Of a DNA stretch of 64,000 bases, positions 27,478 through 36,938 are shown in pieces (position 1 is the first letter of the stretch; each line of letters opens with the position of its first letter). The notes under the pieces were generated by a model. That model was not told the DNA's origin. It saw nothing but the letters and a program-made list of their open reading frames with translations, and did not search any database. Source of the DNA: Cognaticolwellia sediminilitoris (GTDB taxonomy: Bacteria > Pseudomonadota > Gammaproteobacteria > Enterobacterales > Alteromonadaceae); contig NBOG01000013.1 in the NCBI GenBank assembly GCA_002104535.1, forward strand, positions 1-64,000, in the 5' to 3' direction. The translations under genes were made by a program, and so were the position numbers.

Positions 27478-28122
27478 ATGGCATTGGCAGCAAAGGTACA
27501 ATCACTTATATCAGAGCTATCCAGCGAAACTGTAAAGCTAGGTGATATTAAAAAACATGGCAAAACAATTAAAAAGGCTCATAATTTAGCGACTGAATTG
27601 TGGTCATCAGGCAATTACAATGCTCGACTGTTAGCTATTCTGATATTCGATAAAAAATTACTAAATCAAGTTGTTATAGAAAGTTTTGCCAGTGATATTG
27701 CTAGCCATAACACAGAAGAGCGTAATCAACTATGTGACTGGCTTTTGGCTAATCAACTGATGAAAGACAAAAACTTAACAGCTCAAATAACTACTTGGCA
27801 AAAGCACTCTTCACCGTTACTTCGTCGTTTATTTTGGTATCATCAAGCAAGATTGCGCTGGACTGGACAAACCCCTCCACCTAATAGCGCTGAGTTATTA
27901 GATTCATTAGAACTAGACATGGGAAATGCTGAGCCTGAAGAGCAATGGGCAATGAACTTCTGTGCGGGTCAAATCGGTATACATCAGCCTGAATTGAGAA
28001 GCCGATGTATAAATCTCGGTAAAAATTTAGGTTTATATAAAAATGAACCAGTAGCTAAAAATTGCACACCTTCATACCTACCAGAATTCATTCGTATTGA
28101 AGTCGCAAAGCGAGTGAAATAG
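27478..28122 (+). CDS. AlkD-like DNA alkylation repair protein
   Basis: A 214-residue all-helical protein of HEAT-like repeats resembling the DNA alkylation repair (AlkD) family. LWSSGNYNARLLAILIFDKK near residue 40 and SSPLLRRLFWYHQARLRWTG near residue 105 are family-like (each limited to 20 residues). It would excise or recognise alkylated purines. Whether the catalytic aspartate and tryptophans of the true AlkD are present could not be aligned by eye. Single gene in an AT-rich setting. Confidence 0.75.
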   Translation: MALAAKVQSLISELSSETVKLGDIKKHGKTIKKAHNLATELWSSGNYNARLLAILIFDKKLLNQVVIESFASDIASHNTEERNQLCDWLLANQLMKDKNLTAQITTWQKHSSPLLRRLFWYHQARLRWTGQTPPPNSAELLDSLELDMGNAEPEEQWAMNFCAGQIGIHQPELRSRCINLGKNLGLYKNEPVAKNCTPSYLPEFIRIEVAKRVK

Positions 28123-28211
28123 TTTAAGTCTTTATTATATAAGCCTTACAAACCCTGGTTAGTACTTTGTAAGACTTATTAAAAATATGCTCTTTCACTA
28201 ATAACTAAATT

Positions 28212-29144
28212 CTAGCCATCGGCATTGATAGCTGCAATTAATTCAGCTAGGCATGCTTCGTTTTCTTCATGTGAAACCTGACAAGTGCCTGCTGCGTTAT
28301 GTCCACCACCATTATATTTCAACATCAATTCGCCAACATTTGTTTTTGAACTGCGGTCAAAAATAGACTTACCAGTTGCAAATACTGTGTTTTGTTTTTT
28401 CAGTCCCCACATTACATGAATTGAAATATTACATTGTGGGAATAAGGCATAGATAACAAAGCGGTTGCCGGCATAAATGATTTCTTCATCTCTTAAATCA
28501 AGTACCACTAAGTTGCCGTGTACGGTTGAACAACGTAAAATTTGCGCTTTAAATTTCTCTTCATGCTCAAAATATAGGTCTGTACGTTCTTTTACATCAG
28601 GGAGCGCTAATAATTCATCAATAGTATGGTCTTTACCAAAATCAATGAGTGCCATCATGAGTTCGTAGTTAGAGATACGAAAATCTCTAAAACGACCTAA
28701 GCCAGTACGTGAATCCATTATGAAATTTAGTAATTCCCAGCGTTTAGCATGTAATACTTCTTCCATGTTAAATTGTGCAGAATCACCTTTATCAACAGCA
28801 GCCATCATACTTTCCCAACTCGCAGGGAATGTTTCAGCACCACCGTAATAATCATATACCACACGAGCCGCTGAGGGGGCATCTGGGTCGATCACATGAT
28901 TATAGCGTTTTTCATTACGTATCGTTTCACTATGATGATGGTCAAAGGCAATGTGTACGCCATCTACATAAGGGAGGTTGGTAGATATATCATTTGGCCC
29001 AACATCGATAATGCCATCTTGCATATCTTTAGGGTGAACAAAAAGAATGTCATCAACTAGATCAATATGTTTGAGTAAAATGGCACAAACTAAGCCATCG
29101 AAATCGCTTCGTGTAACCAAACGGTATTGTTTATCGTCCAACAT
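28212..29144 (-). CDS. DHH-family phosphoesterase (exopolyphosphatase-like)
   Basis: A 310-residue soluble enzyme with DHH motifs: TRSDFDGLVCAILL near residues 11-24 (motif I), FDHHHSET near residue 68 (motif III), and the C-terminal substrate-binding GGGHNAAGTCQV. This is the DHH/DHHA1 layout of phosphoesterases acting on nanoRNA, pAp, c-di-AMP or polyphosphate. Often labelled exopolyphosphatase in Alteromonadales, without proof. Divergent from gsk. Substrate uncertain. Confidence 0.85.
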   Translation of the reverse strand: MLDDKQYRLVTRSDFDGLVCAILLKHIDLVDDILFVHPKDMQDGIIDVGPNDISTNLPYVDGVHIAFDHHHSETIRNEKRYNHVIDPDAPSAARVVYDYYGGAETFPASWESMMAAVDKGDSAQFNMEEVLHAKRWELLNFIMDSRTGLGRFRDFRISNYELMMALIDFGKDHTIDELLALPDVKERTDLYFEHEEKFKAQILRCSTVHGNLVVLDLRDEEIIYAGNRFVIYALFPQCNISIHVMWGLKKQNTVFATGKSIFDRSSKTNVGELMLKYNGGGHNAAGTCQVSHEENEACLAELIAAINADG

Positions 29145-29500
29145 TTAACTTCTCCAGTAGAATAGAATTTTATTCTTAATATTAAATACTACATTATTTA
29201 AGCATATTTACAGCAGGTTAATTAAGGCTAGTTAATTTTATTTTTAATCGCCATAAAAAAACCACATATGAGTTCAAAAAATTTATATTTTAAGAGGATA
29301 GCAATAAAAACGCCGCTTATAAATCGTAAAATTGATTTTTTAAAGTTTATAGTACCTGCTTATTTATTTAATTTTATTAAATAAATGCGTGCTGAACGGA
29401 TATCAACTGATTTTATCGTCAAATTACAGTGATGTTTTCTGGTCAAACCAAATAGCATTGCGCTATAATCCGTTTTTTGTCATTAACCGTGTAATACTTC
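29145..29500 (+). other. Divergent spacer between the DHH gene and gsk
   Basis: 356 AT-rich bases with no gene. The right end holds the proposed gsk promoter; the rest shows nothing that I recognise. Confidence 0.4.
29440..29469 (+). promoter_or_regulatory. Predicted promoter of gsk
   Basis: TGGTCA, an 18-base spacer and a consensus TATAAT. Transcription would begin near 29475, about 25 bases before the ATG at 29501. Confidence 0.45.
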
Positions 29501-30805
29501 ATGAAGTTCCCCGGACGCCGTCAGCATAGACATTATTTCCCTGTAGATAATAAAAACCCGTTAACTAACCAAGTAAACCATAGCTCACAAGCCGACTCTA
29601 ATTATATTGTTGGTATAGATCAGGTTTTGGTCGATATTGAAGCGAAAGTTGATCAGGCGTTTTTAGATGAATTTGATTTACACCGTGGTATGTCACAAGT
29701 TATCTCTGATGATGTTACGCAACGCCTTTATAAGCGTTTGAAGGATGAGTCGCTAGTTAATTATGAATTTGCCGGTGGCACAATTGGCAATACTATGCAT
29801 AATTACTCAGTATTGGCAGATGACCGATCTGTTTTATTAGGGGTTATGTCAGAAAATATTCATGTTGGCGATTATGCTTACCGTTTTATCAGTAATACTT
29901 CCTCACGTGTTGATCTAAATTATTTACAACCAGTTGACGGACCTATTGGGCGTTGCTTTACCCTGATTGATGATACAGGTGAACGTACTTTTGGCATCAA
30001 TGCAGGCTTAATCAACCGTTTACATCCGGACTCAATAGACGAATCGCTTATTGCTGGTGCCTCTGCGCTTGTTATCAGTTCATACCTAATGCGAACGCAA
30101 GAAGGTGACACCATGACTGAAGCTGCCATAAAGGCTGTGGAGTGTGCAAACGCTGCGGGTGTGCCGGTGGTATTAACATTGGGGACTAAGTTTCTCATTG
30201 AAGAAGAACCTGATTTTTGGCGAGAATTTGTTCAAAAACATGTCAATATTTTGAGTATGAACGAAGAAGAAGCGCTAGCTATCACAGGTATCGATGAGCC
30301 ATTGCTTGCTGCGGATAAATGTCTTGATTGGGTTGATTTGGTAATATGTACAGCCGGAAAAGAAGGTTTATATATGGCCGGTTATGTTGATGAAGAATTT
30401 AAACGCGAAAGTGAATATACTTTATTGTCTGGTGCGATTGATGATTTTAACCGCTATGAGTATTCGCGTCCGATGCTATTAACTCGCTGCAAAAAACCAA
30501 TGCGAATTTATACTCACTCTGCTCCTTATATGGGCGGACCTGAAAGTATTAAGAATACTAACGGTGCCGGTGATGCAGCACTTGCAGCAATACTGCACGA
30601 TTTAAGCGCTAATGTTTATCATAAAAATACTGTTTCACATTCAAGCAAACATCAGCAACCAGCATTAACCTATTCATCTCTATCTCAAATGAGCAAATAT
30701 GCTAACCGAGCGAGTTATGAAGTGTTAGTTCAGCATTCACCTCGTTTATCGCGCGGATTACCTGAACGTGAAGATAGTTTAGATCAAGCTTATTGGGCAC
30801 AATAA
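29501..30805 (+). CDS. gsk: Inosine/guanosine kinase
   Basis: A 434-residue PfkB-family sugar-type kinase that phosphorylates inosine and guanosine to IMP and GMP. It begins MKFPGRRQHRHYFPV, as in E. coli Gsk, with EFAGGTIGNTMHNYSV (substrate lid region) and the catalytic/anion-hole motif NTNGAGDAALAAILHD near residue 352. The length and ends match the family. It is a salvage enzyme close to the purine degradation cluster but separately transcribed. Cytoplasmic. Confidence 0.95.
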   Translation: MKFPGRRQHRHYFPVDNKNPLTNQVNHSSQADSNYIVGIDQVLVDIEAKVDQAFLDEFDLHRGMSQVISDDVTQRLYKRLKDESLVNYEFAGGTIGNTMHNYSVLADDRSVLLGVMSENIHVGDYAYRFISNTSSRVDLNYLQPVDGPIGRCFTLIDDTGERTFGINAGLINRLHPDSIDESLIAGASALVISSYLMRTQEGDTMTEAAIKAVECANAAGVPVVLTLGTKFLIEEEPDFWREFVQKHVNILSMNEEEALAITGIDEPLLAADKCLDWVDLVICTAGKEGLYMAGYVDEEFKRESEYTLLSGAIDDFNRYEYSRPMLLTRCKKPMRIYTHSAPYMGGPESIKNTNGAGDAALAAILHDLSANVYHKNTVSHSSKHQQPALTYSSLSQMSKYANRASYEVLVQHSPRLSRGLPEREDSLDQAYWAQ

Positions 30806-30966
30806 GCTGCTGTTTTAGCATAGCTTTATAAACTACGTTGATAGCGCTAACCATTGTTATAACTATTTAATTTTTTAATTAAAGACTACAATGGTCGCGC
30901 TTTAAAGTTAAATAAAGCAACTTAAATCATACCGTTCACGCCATTATTGGAATATTTAACGCTTGC

Positions 30967-31857
30967 ATGACAACTTTAACTACGCATAAATCATCACAAA
31001 GACGGTTATTAATCGCACTTGCCATCACCAGCATCTTTATGTTGGTGCAAGTTATTGGTGCCTTTTACGCTAACTCTTTAGCTGTGTATGCTGATGCAGG
31101 GCATTTATTCGTTCATAATAGTTCGTTATTTATTGCTTTAATAGCATCAACTTTAGCGATTAAATTTGGCCGTACTTTTAGTGATGGTTATCAACGACTG
31201 GAGTTGTCAGGGGGCTTAATTAATGGCTGTTTATACCTATTAATTAGTAGTTGGATTTTACTGCAAGGTGCTGACAGATTGTTGGGTCATGAACACCATG
31301 ATGAGCATGAAATTAACACCTTTGTAATGTCAGCAGTTGCTTCATTAGGCTTTCTCTTTCATGGCGCTTCAGCTTACGTTCTTTATAAAGGCCGTAAAGA
31401 CAGTGTTAATGTTTATGCGGTTTTCTTACATACCTTTTTTGATTTACTCTCCACTATTGTCACTTTCGCTACTAGTATTATTATTCATGCGACCGGTTGG
31501 ACTGTTGTAGATTCTTTATCAAGCATTTTAATTTCAGTTTTTGTGCTTTTTACCGGTTCGAAATTGCTTTATAAGTGTATCAAAGGCTTATTTTTTAACG
31601 GTGTACGTTTACCCGCTTTGAAAAAAATTGAGCAGGCTTTACAAAGCGTTGAACACATAGATAATGTTCATAACCTGATAGTTAAGAGCGATAACGGTAA
31701 AGTGATTGTTGGTGCTCATATTGTTTTAAAACATAAATGTACACTGGAGAAACACGATGAAGTTTGTCGTTTTCAAGTTGAACGTGTTTTAAAAGAACAA
31801 TTTTCGATTACTACCAGTGTTTTGCAAATAGAAACTAACGAATGTAAGCATCCTTAG
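30967..31857 (+). CDS. Cation diffusion facilitator family transporter (variant metal site)
   Basis: A 296-residue inner-membrane metal/H+ antiporter of the CDF family. Six transmembrane segments lie in residues 14-210, and a cytoplasmic ferredoxin-like domain in 215-290. The TM2 site reads YADAGHLFVHNSSLF (H46, H50), where the usual motif is HxxxD. TM5 has the normal HTFFD (HxxxD). A histidine patch HEHHDEHE lies in the loop. The family normally exports Zn2+, Co2+ or Cd2+. The Asp-to-His change could alter selectivity. Single gene after gsk. Confidence 0.88.
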   Translation: MTTLTTHKSSQRRLLIALAITSIFMLVQVIGAFYANSLAVYADAGHLFVHNSSLFIALIASTLAIKFGRTFSDGYQRLELSGGLINGCLYLLISSWILLQGADRLLGHEHHDEHEINTFVMSAVASLGFLFHGASAYVLYKGRKDSVNVYAVFLHTFFDLLSTIVTFATSIIIHATGWTVVDSLSSILISVFVLFTGSKLLYKCIKGLFFNGVRLPALKKIEQALQSVEHIDNVHNLIVKSDNGKVIVGAHIVLKHKCTLEKHDEVCRFQVERVLKEQFSITTSVLQIETNECKHP

Positions 31858-32172
31858 AGCATTAATTTTATAAGTTACTATCAGCTGAATTAACGGTTGT
31901 TAGGCTGTTAGCTATCTTTTCTTATTAGTGTTTTTATTTCGAAACTAAAGCGCTTTTAAATCACTATACCCCCGCATTTATATTGTTTAACAACGATTAA
32001 TATTATTTGTATCCATTAAGTTTTAACCTCTAATTTAGTTTGTTAAAAGAGGATTACCTAACCAAAAAATTCACATGTAATTATATTTATAGATTTAAAT
32101 GATAAGGGACTGGTTGACCTGGATGTTAAGTCATGGCTATTATTAAGCTAATTATATTAAGGAAGTATTTTT
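31858..32172 (+). other. Intergenic spacer, 315 bases
   Basis: AT-rich; I see no gene or clear terminator between the CDF gene and the next gene. A purine-rich GGAAG precedes the following ATG as its ribosome site. Confidence 0.35.
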
Positions 32173-32619
32173 ATGTTAGCCGTTCATGGTCGTTGGAAAA
32201 TTAAAGTTTTTAATAATGTTTTAATCCAATGGTTTGCTGATTCTTGGAACGAAGAGGCGATTATTAAACACGTTAAAGAGTTTAAACGAGCAGCTGCGCC
32301 ACTGTTAGGTAAAAAGTGGGCAATAATATCAGTTTTTGAACATTGGGAGTTAGGTGTTCCAGCTATTGAATCGCATGTCAGTGAAGCTTGTGAATGGTTT
32401 AAGCTGAATGGTTGCGTAAAAGATTGCCATGTTTATACCTCAAGCGCTTCAAAAGGTATGCAATTAGAAAAAATGATACCTAGTTCAACAGCTGGTTATG
32501 AACGTCGTGTATTTGAAAACTTAGACGGTGCTATTACTTGGTTAGATGATGAAGGCTTTCATGTCAATGAAGCAGAAGTTCGCACTGAACATAAGTTATT
32601 TCATAAAGACGCGGCTTAA
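32173..32619 (+). CDS. Conserved-looking hypothetical protein, 148 residues
   Basis: No family is recognised with confidence. The protein is soluble, mixed alpha/beta and Trp/His-rich, with VHGRWKIKVFNNVLIQWFAD at the start (20 residues) and no signal peptide. The beta-alpha pattern with a strand-turn VFEHWELGVPAIESHVSEAC faintly resembles STAS/SpoIIAA-like domains, but this is only an impression. A good ribosome site (AAGGAAG) supports it as a real gene. Stand-alone. Confidence 0.6.
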   Translation: MLAVHGRWKIKVFNNVLIQWFADSWNEEAIIKHVKEFKRAAAPLLGKKWAIISVFEHWELGVPAIESHVSEACEWFKLNGCVKDCHVYTSSASKGMQLEKMIPSSTAGYERRVFENLDGAITWLDDEGFHVNEAEVRTEHKLFHKDAA

Positions 32620-32754
32620 ACACGTCTTGGCCAATTTGTTCTGTACTGCATTAAACCATTTCAAAAGTCAGCTAACAAGTTTGTAAAGTGTAGAATGATG
32701 AGGAAATATTTAAATTATTTGCTCTTAGCAACAAATAAATAATCAGGATAAAAC

Positions 32755-33111
32755 TTGTCAGCAATCAATATTAATTACCCTGCCGGTGGGCGAAGCGATA
32801 ACGAAATTTTCATAAGTAATGTCAAGACGTTACGCGAAGGTGTACTCGTAGGGACGGCTAGATTACCCTTTGCTAGTACAGAAAAGCCGGTGGTTATCTA
32901 TGGTCAAACTTTGGCTAGTGGTGATATAGAATATCGCACCGTTTCTGCGCAATGCCCCCACCAAGGAGCCGATATAAGTCGTGACGAATTAAATGACGAT
33001 GGTAATGTCTATTGTTCACTGCATCGACGTCCAATCTGTATTTACAGTGAGTATAACCAAGCCTATTTAACCGAAAAACGTGGCGATGGCTACGTTATCG
33101 TTAAGTCATAA
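32755..33111 (+). CDS. Small Rieske [2Fe-2S] domain protein
   Basis: A 118-residue soluble protein with a Rieske cluster site: CPH (C67, H69) and CSLH (C87, H90), 17 residues apart, with the usual CPHQGADIS. Similar in size to Rieske ferredoxins or NirD-like small subunits, but no partner oxygenase or reductase is adjacent. The start is TTG, with AGGA about seven bases upstream; there is no ATG alternative before the domain. It is followed by a bidirectional terminator. Confidence 0.8.
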   Translation: MSAININYPAGGRSDNEIFISNVKTLREGVLVGTARLPFASTEKPVVIYGQTLASGDIEYRTVSAQCPHQGADISRDELNDDGNVYCSLHRRPICIYSEYNQAYLTEKRGDGYVIVKS

Positions 33112-33242
33112 ACTGCTCTCAAAATACCTTCCAGCTAAACGGGTTAGAACTTTTAAAACAATGGACTATATTGGACTTTTTCTTATAGAAACGCTTTGTG
33201 TTGGGCGACTCTGAAAATAAGCATTAAAAACATTACTGAGAT

Positions 33243-33281
33243 AAAAGACGTTTAGGCCTTTTAATGCTAAAACGTCTTTTT
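33243..33281. terminator. Bidirectional terminator between the Rieske and PqiA-like genes
   Basis: AAAAGACGTTTAG pairs with CTAAAACGTCTTTT, with T residues at both ends, between two convergent genes. Confidence 0.8.
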
Positions 33282-33347
33282 GCATAATTGATGTGTCTAC
33301 AATTCAAAAAAATTTAAAATAGAAAAGTCAGGTGTTATTTCTATTTG

Positions 33348-33962
33348 TTATTTGCTGTTATCTTCGCTATCAATCTTTAGTTCGGTTTCTTGGTATTGAG
33401 AGATACTCTTGATACTACTGCTGCTAATAGCCGTGCCTAATAATGATAATAAACAGTATGCTGTGAAATAATAAAAGCCTGGGCCTAAAGCCGATAACGT
33501 TTCACTGCTTATGATTAAGTCTAATTTAAAGCCGAACAGCACTAATTGTTGCGGTGTTGCGGTTTCAGCATGATTGGTTGAAAGTACGGCTAAGAATATA
33601 GCAACAACAAAAACATCCGCCATTGACCATTTACCTATTTTACTTATAAAGCTGTATATAATGATTTCTAAGCGCGAATGTTTTTTGACGTAGGCAATAC
33701 ATAATAGAATAAACTTCAGTACCGGGATACATACTGAAAAAGCAAATATTAATGCTGCGACTAACAAGCGTTCATCTTGTAATAATTCTTGTATTGTTTG
33801 TAATAGCGACAGATTTTTATCAATTAATGTATTGGTGAGCTTAGCACCACTAACATTAGCGGTCATTGCCATGTTGAGTGAAAACATCGGTAAAATAATA
33901 CCGGGAATAAATAATGCGATCGCGATAAGGTTAATTAGAAAACCAAGGTGTTTTTTAAACAT
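33348..33962 (-). CDS. Paraquat-inducible protein A (PqiA-domain) membrane protein
   Basis: A 204-residue inner-membrane protein with four hydrophobic segments (about 8-27, 65-90, 118-132, 160-180) and GKWSMADVFVVAIFLA, the PqiA/YebS domain core. This is a single-domain version without the zinc-ribbon cysteine pairs of full-length PqiA. In E. coli, PqiA/YebS work with MCE proteins PqiB/YebT on envelope lipid transport; no MCE gene is adjacent here. Role in this organism unknown. Confidence 0.8.
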   Translation of the reverse strand: MFKKHLGFLINLIAIALFIPGIILPMFSLNMAMTANVSGAKLTNTLIDKNLSLLQTIQELLQDERLLVAALIFAFSVCIPVLKFILLCIAYVKKHSRLEIIIYSFISKIGKWSMADVFVVAIFLAVLSTNHAETATPQQLVLFGFKLDLIISSETLSALGPGFYYFTAYCLLSLLGTAISSSSIKSISQYQETELKIDSEDNSK

Positions 33963-34117
33963 AAATTTTTTGTAAGGTTAAAATCAATTAGCGCTATTGT
34001 TAACGATTTTTCGCTTAGAGCCAAGCTTAGTTTTAATGACAAACATAAATATTGCTAATGTCATTGCTTGACTAAATTTTTAGTGGTTTTTATCGAATAG
34101 AACTTAAGGGCAAACAA

Positions 34118-34870
34118 ATGAAAACAACTCATATTCTCAATGGCGATTCGTTACTTTATCAATTAAAGAAAATAATAAAGGATGAGCAAATAGTTTTTAG
34201 AGAATGTTTAATTGATGGAAATGTCCAAGGTAAAACATTAAAACAATTTTATCTTAATAGAGCTGAATTTATTGCTCAATATGATGGTTTCACTGCCGCA
34301 AGTTATTACGAAAAATCAGCTCAAGAAATTGACAAAATCGCTAATATTTCAATTCATAATGAAGTTGTTTGCTGGTTTGAAGATGACCTGTTTTGCCAGG
34401 CCAACTTTTGGTTTGTTATAAATTTACTAATAAAAAATCGCCACCAAGGGCAAATTTTCCTTGTGCGACCCGACAAAGGTAATGAATACAGTTTTGCAAA
34501 TATGAGTGATCAGGCTATTTTTGAAGTTTATAAAAACAAACAACAACTCACTTCATATCAAAAAAAATCACTAGCTAAATTGTGGCCATATTACTGTGAA
34601 AATGACGTTATTGGTATGAAATCTATTGCGAAAAATTTAAATTCAGAATTGCCATTTTTAATGCCAGCGATTCAAGCCCATCATCGTAGAGAGCCAGATG
34701 AAAGTGGCCTAGGGTACCCGGAAAGACAGCTATTATCGATTATGAAGGAATTAGATAGTACAGAGTTTGGCGCTGTATTTAGATGCTTTACAGCGCGAGA
34801 GAGAATTTACAGTTTTGGAGATCTGCAAGTTAAGCAGATGTTTGAGCGATTGTTGCTTAAAAAAGTGTAA
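34118..34870 (+). CDS. DUF1835 domain-containing protein
   Basis: A 250-residue soluble protein. It starts THILNGDSL and continues with ECLIDGNVQG and EVVCWFEDDLFCQANFWFVI, the layout of DUF1835, a nucleotide-binding-like domain of unknown function. The C-terminal LHHRREPDESGLGYPERQLL-type segment (AHHRREP...YPERQLL) is also typical of the family. No signal peptide. Function unknown; not part of an evident operon. Confidence 0.75.
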   Translation: MKTTHILNGDSLLYQLKKIIKDEQIVFRECLIDGNVQGKTLKQFYLNRAEFIAQYDGFTAASYYEKSAQEIDKIANISIHNEVVCWFEDDLFCQANFWFVINLLIKNRHQGQIFLVRPDKGNEYSFANMSDQAIFEVYKNKQQLTSYQKKSLAKLWPYYCENDVIGMKSIAKNLNSELPFLMPAIQAHHRREPDESGLGYPERQLLSIMKELDSTEFGAVFRCFTARERIYSFGDLQVKQMFERLLLKKV

Positions 34871-34907
34871 TTTAGCTTTTAATAGTGATTATTATTTGAG
34901 TTGAATA

Positions 34908-35513
34908 CTATTTCTTAATATGTACTTCGCTGAGTTTATCCACGGTGGTAGAACAAGACTGTAAGAAAATCCCCAGAAAATATTCTACTTCAGGCATTTG
35001 CTTCTTCAGCGTCGCTAACTTTAACTCTAAACGTTCTTTAACATGATCAAACTCATGGTTCTGATGATTTAATTCATCTAGGGCTTTAATATAGGCTACT
35101 AGAATGTCGGCAGCTTTAACAATGTCTTTATATTCTTGATCGACATTGTCTTGCACTATGATGTCGGCAAAAATTTCTTGGAACTCTTCTGGCAGCGATT
35201 CTAGGCATTGTTTTTCAGCTAAGTATTCAATTTTCTTAAATTCTCGCGCAATTTCGGGGTTAGCATATTTAGTTGGGCTTACTATATCACCAAAACGTGT
35301 TTCACTGGCTTCATGATAAAGCGCGACAGTAGCGACTTTATCGGCATTGATGCTCCCAGCAAACTTTTTATTTTTAATCACTGCTAATAAGTGCGCAACA
35401 ATAGCCACTTGGTGCGAGTGTTCTGCGACATTCTCAGGTTTAACACAAAACATTAGCGCCCAACGTTTAATGAGTGGCATTCTGAACATCCATGCGAGAA
35501 AAGTACTTTGCAT
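34908..35513 (-). CDS. yfbR: 5'-deoxynucleotidase YfbR (HD domain)
   Basis: A 201-residue HD-domain nucleotidase that dephosphorylates deoxynucleoside 5'-monophosphates. It carries ENVAEHSHQVAIVAHLL (first metal His) and YHEASETRFGDIVSPTKY (metal His and the substrate-binding loop). The length matches E. coli YfbR. It sits 28 bases after alaA on the same strand, the same order as the yfbQ-yfbR pair in Enterobacteriaceae. Confidence 0.94.
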   Translation of the reverse strand: MQSTFLAWMFRMPLIKRWALMFCVKPENVAEHSHQVAIVAHLLAVIKNKKFAGSINADKVATVALYHEASETRFGDIVSPTKYANPEIAREFKKIEYLAEKQCLESLPEEFQEIFADIIVQDNVDQEYKDIVKAADILVAYIKALDELNHQNHEFDHVKERLELKLATLKKQMPEVEYFLGIFLQSCSTTVDKLSEVHIKK

Positions 35514-35541
35514 TATTTGACCTTATTTAGTTGTTTAGCTT

Positions 35542-36756
35542 TTATTGACGGTAAGTGCTGAAAAAATTTGCTAGTTTTTCTAACGCTGGTTTTAATTCAT
35601 CAACATGGGGCAAGAATACTAAGCGAAAGTAGTTTTTTTGCTGAATATTAAAAGCTCGGCCATGCACTAGCAGTATTTTTTCTTGTTTGAGTAAATCTAA
35701 AATCATTTTTTCATCATCACTGATGTTAAACTTCTCCTGATCGACTTTTACAAATAAATACAAAGCCCCCATCGCAGGGTTACATGATAGCCCATCAATA
35801 TTATTGATCATTTCATGAGCAAGGTTTCTTTGCTTGAGTAAACGACCATCGTCTTGAATTAACTCATTTATGCTTTGATATCCACCTAATGCGGTTTGAA
35901 TTGCATGCTGGCAGGGCACATTAGCACACAAGCGCATTGACGATAGAATGTTTAAGCCTTCTAAATAGTCTTCAGCGTGAATTTTAGGGCCGGAAACCAC
36001 CATCCAACCAGCTCTAAAGCCTGCGATGCGATAATTTTTAGATAACCCACCCATAGTAATAATAAGCACATCATTAGCTAATTTAGCCGTCGGTATATGT
36101 TTAGCTTGGTCGTAAAGAATCTTATCGTATATTTCATCACTAAATATGATCAAGTTATGTTGACGCGCTAAAGCGATAATACCTTGCAGGACTTCTTCGC
36201 TATAAACGGCACCGGTCGGGTTGTTTGGGTTGATCAAAACTATCGCTTTAGTTTTTGCTGAAATTTTGCTTTCCATATCTTTTAAGTCGGGAAACCAGTG
36301 GTTTGCGTCATCGCAATGATAATGCACCGGTTCACCGCCCGACAAGGCAACAGCAGCTGTCCACAAAGGGTAGTCAGGTGCTGGAATTAACACTTCATCA
36401 CCATTATCGAGCAAGCCTTGCATCGCCATAACTATCAGTTCACTAACGCCATTACCGATATAAATGTCGTCGACGCTGACATCTAATATGCCTTGTTGCT
36501 GAAAGTATTGCATAACAGCAACTCGTGCAGGGTAAATACCTTTTGATTCACAATAACCCTGAGAAGTTGGTAAGTTATGAATGACATCCTTTAAAATATC
36601 ATCAGGCGCTTCAAAGCCAAACGGAGCAGGATTGCCAATATTAAGTTTTAGGATTTTATGGCCTTCATCTTCAAGACGTTTCGCTTCGGCGGCAACTTGC
36701 CCGCGTATTTCATAGCAAACGTTTTTTAATTTTGAAGATTTATTGATCGGTTTCAT
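35542..36756 (-). CDS. alaA: Glutamate-pyruvate aminotransferase AlaA
   Basis: A 404-residue PLP-dependent class I aminotransferase that makes alanine from pyruvate. It shows the AlaA/YfbQ-type LKLNIGNPAPFGFEAPDDIL, the PLP-contact INPNNPTGAVYS, and the lysine motif GGLSKNYRIAGFRAGW that forms the Schiff base. It starts MKPINKSSKLKNVCYEIRG. Operon with yfbR downstream. Divergent from the LRAT-type gene. Confidence 0.95.
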   Translation of the reverse strand: MKPINKSSKLKNVCYEIRGQVAAEAKRLEDEGHKILKLNIGNPAPFGFEAPDDILKDVIHNLPTSQGYCESKGIYPARVAVMQYFQQQGILDVSVDDIYIGNGVSELIVMAMQGLLDNGDEVLIPAPDYPLWTAAVALSGGEPVHYHCDDANHWFPDLKDMESKISAKTKAIVLINPNNPTGAVYSEEVLQGIIALARQHNLIIFSDEIYDKILYDQAKHIPTAKLANDVLIITMGGLSKNYRIAGFRAGWMVVSGPKIHAEDYLEGLNILSSMRLCANVPCQHAIQTALGGYQSINELIQDDGRLLKQRNLAHEMINNIDGLSCNPAMGALYLFVKVDQEKFNISDDEKMILDLLKQEKILLVHGRAFNIQQKNYFRLVFLPHVDELKPALEKLANFFSTYRQ

Positions 36757-36938
36757 AATGGCAGTCTTATAAAGGTTAATGAGAGTAGTTAAGTAACTAC
36801 TAGAGGAATCATTTTAATGCTTCCCATTGTTGCGAATAATCGCTAACTTTGAAACAGTTACTTGCAAATTTTTTATAGCAAAATATTCATATTTACCGCA
36901 TCTTGTTATTACCAGTGATTTAACGGGGATAAATATCG

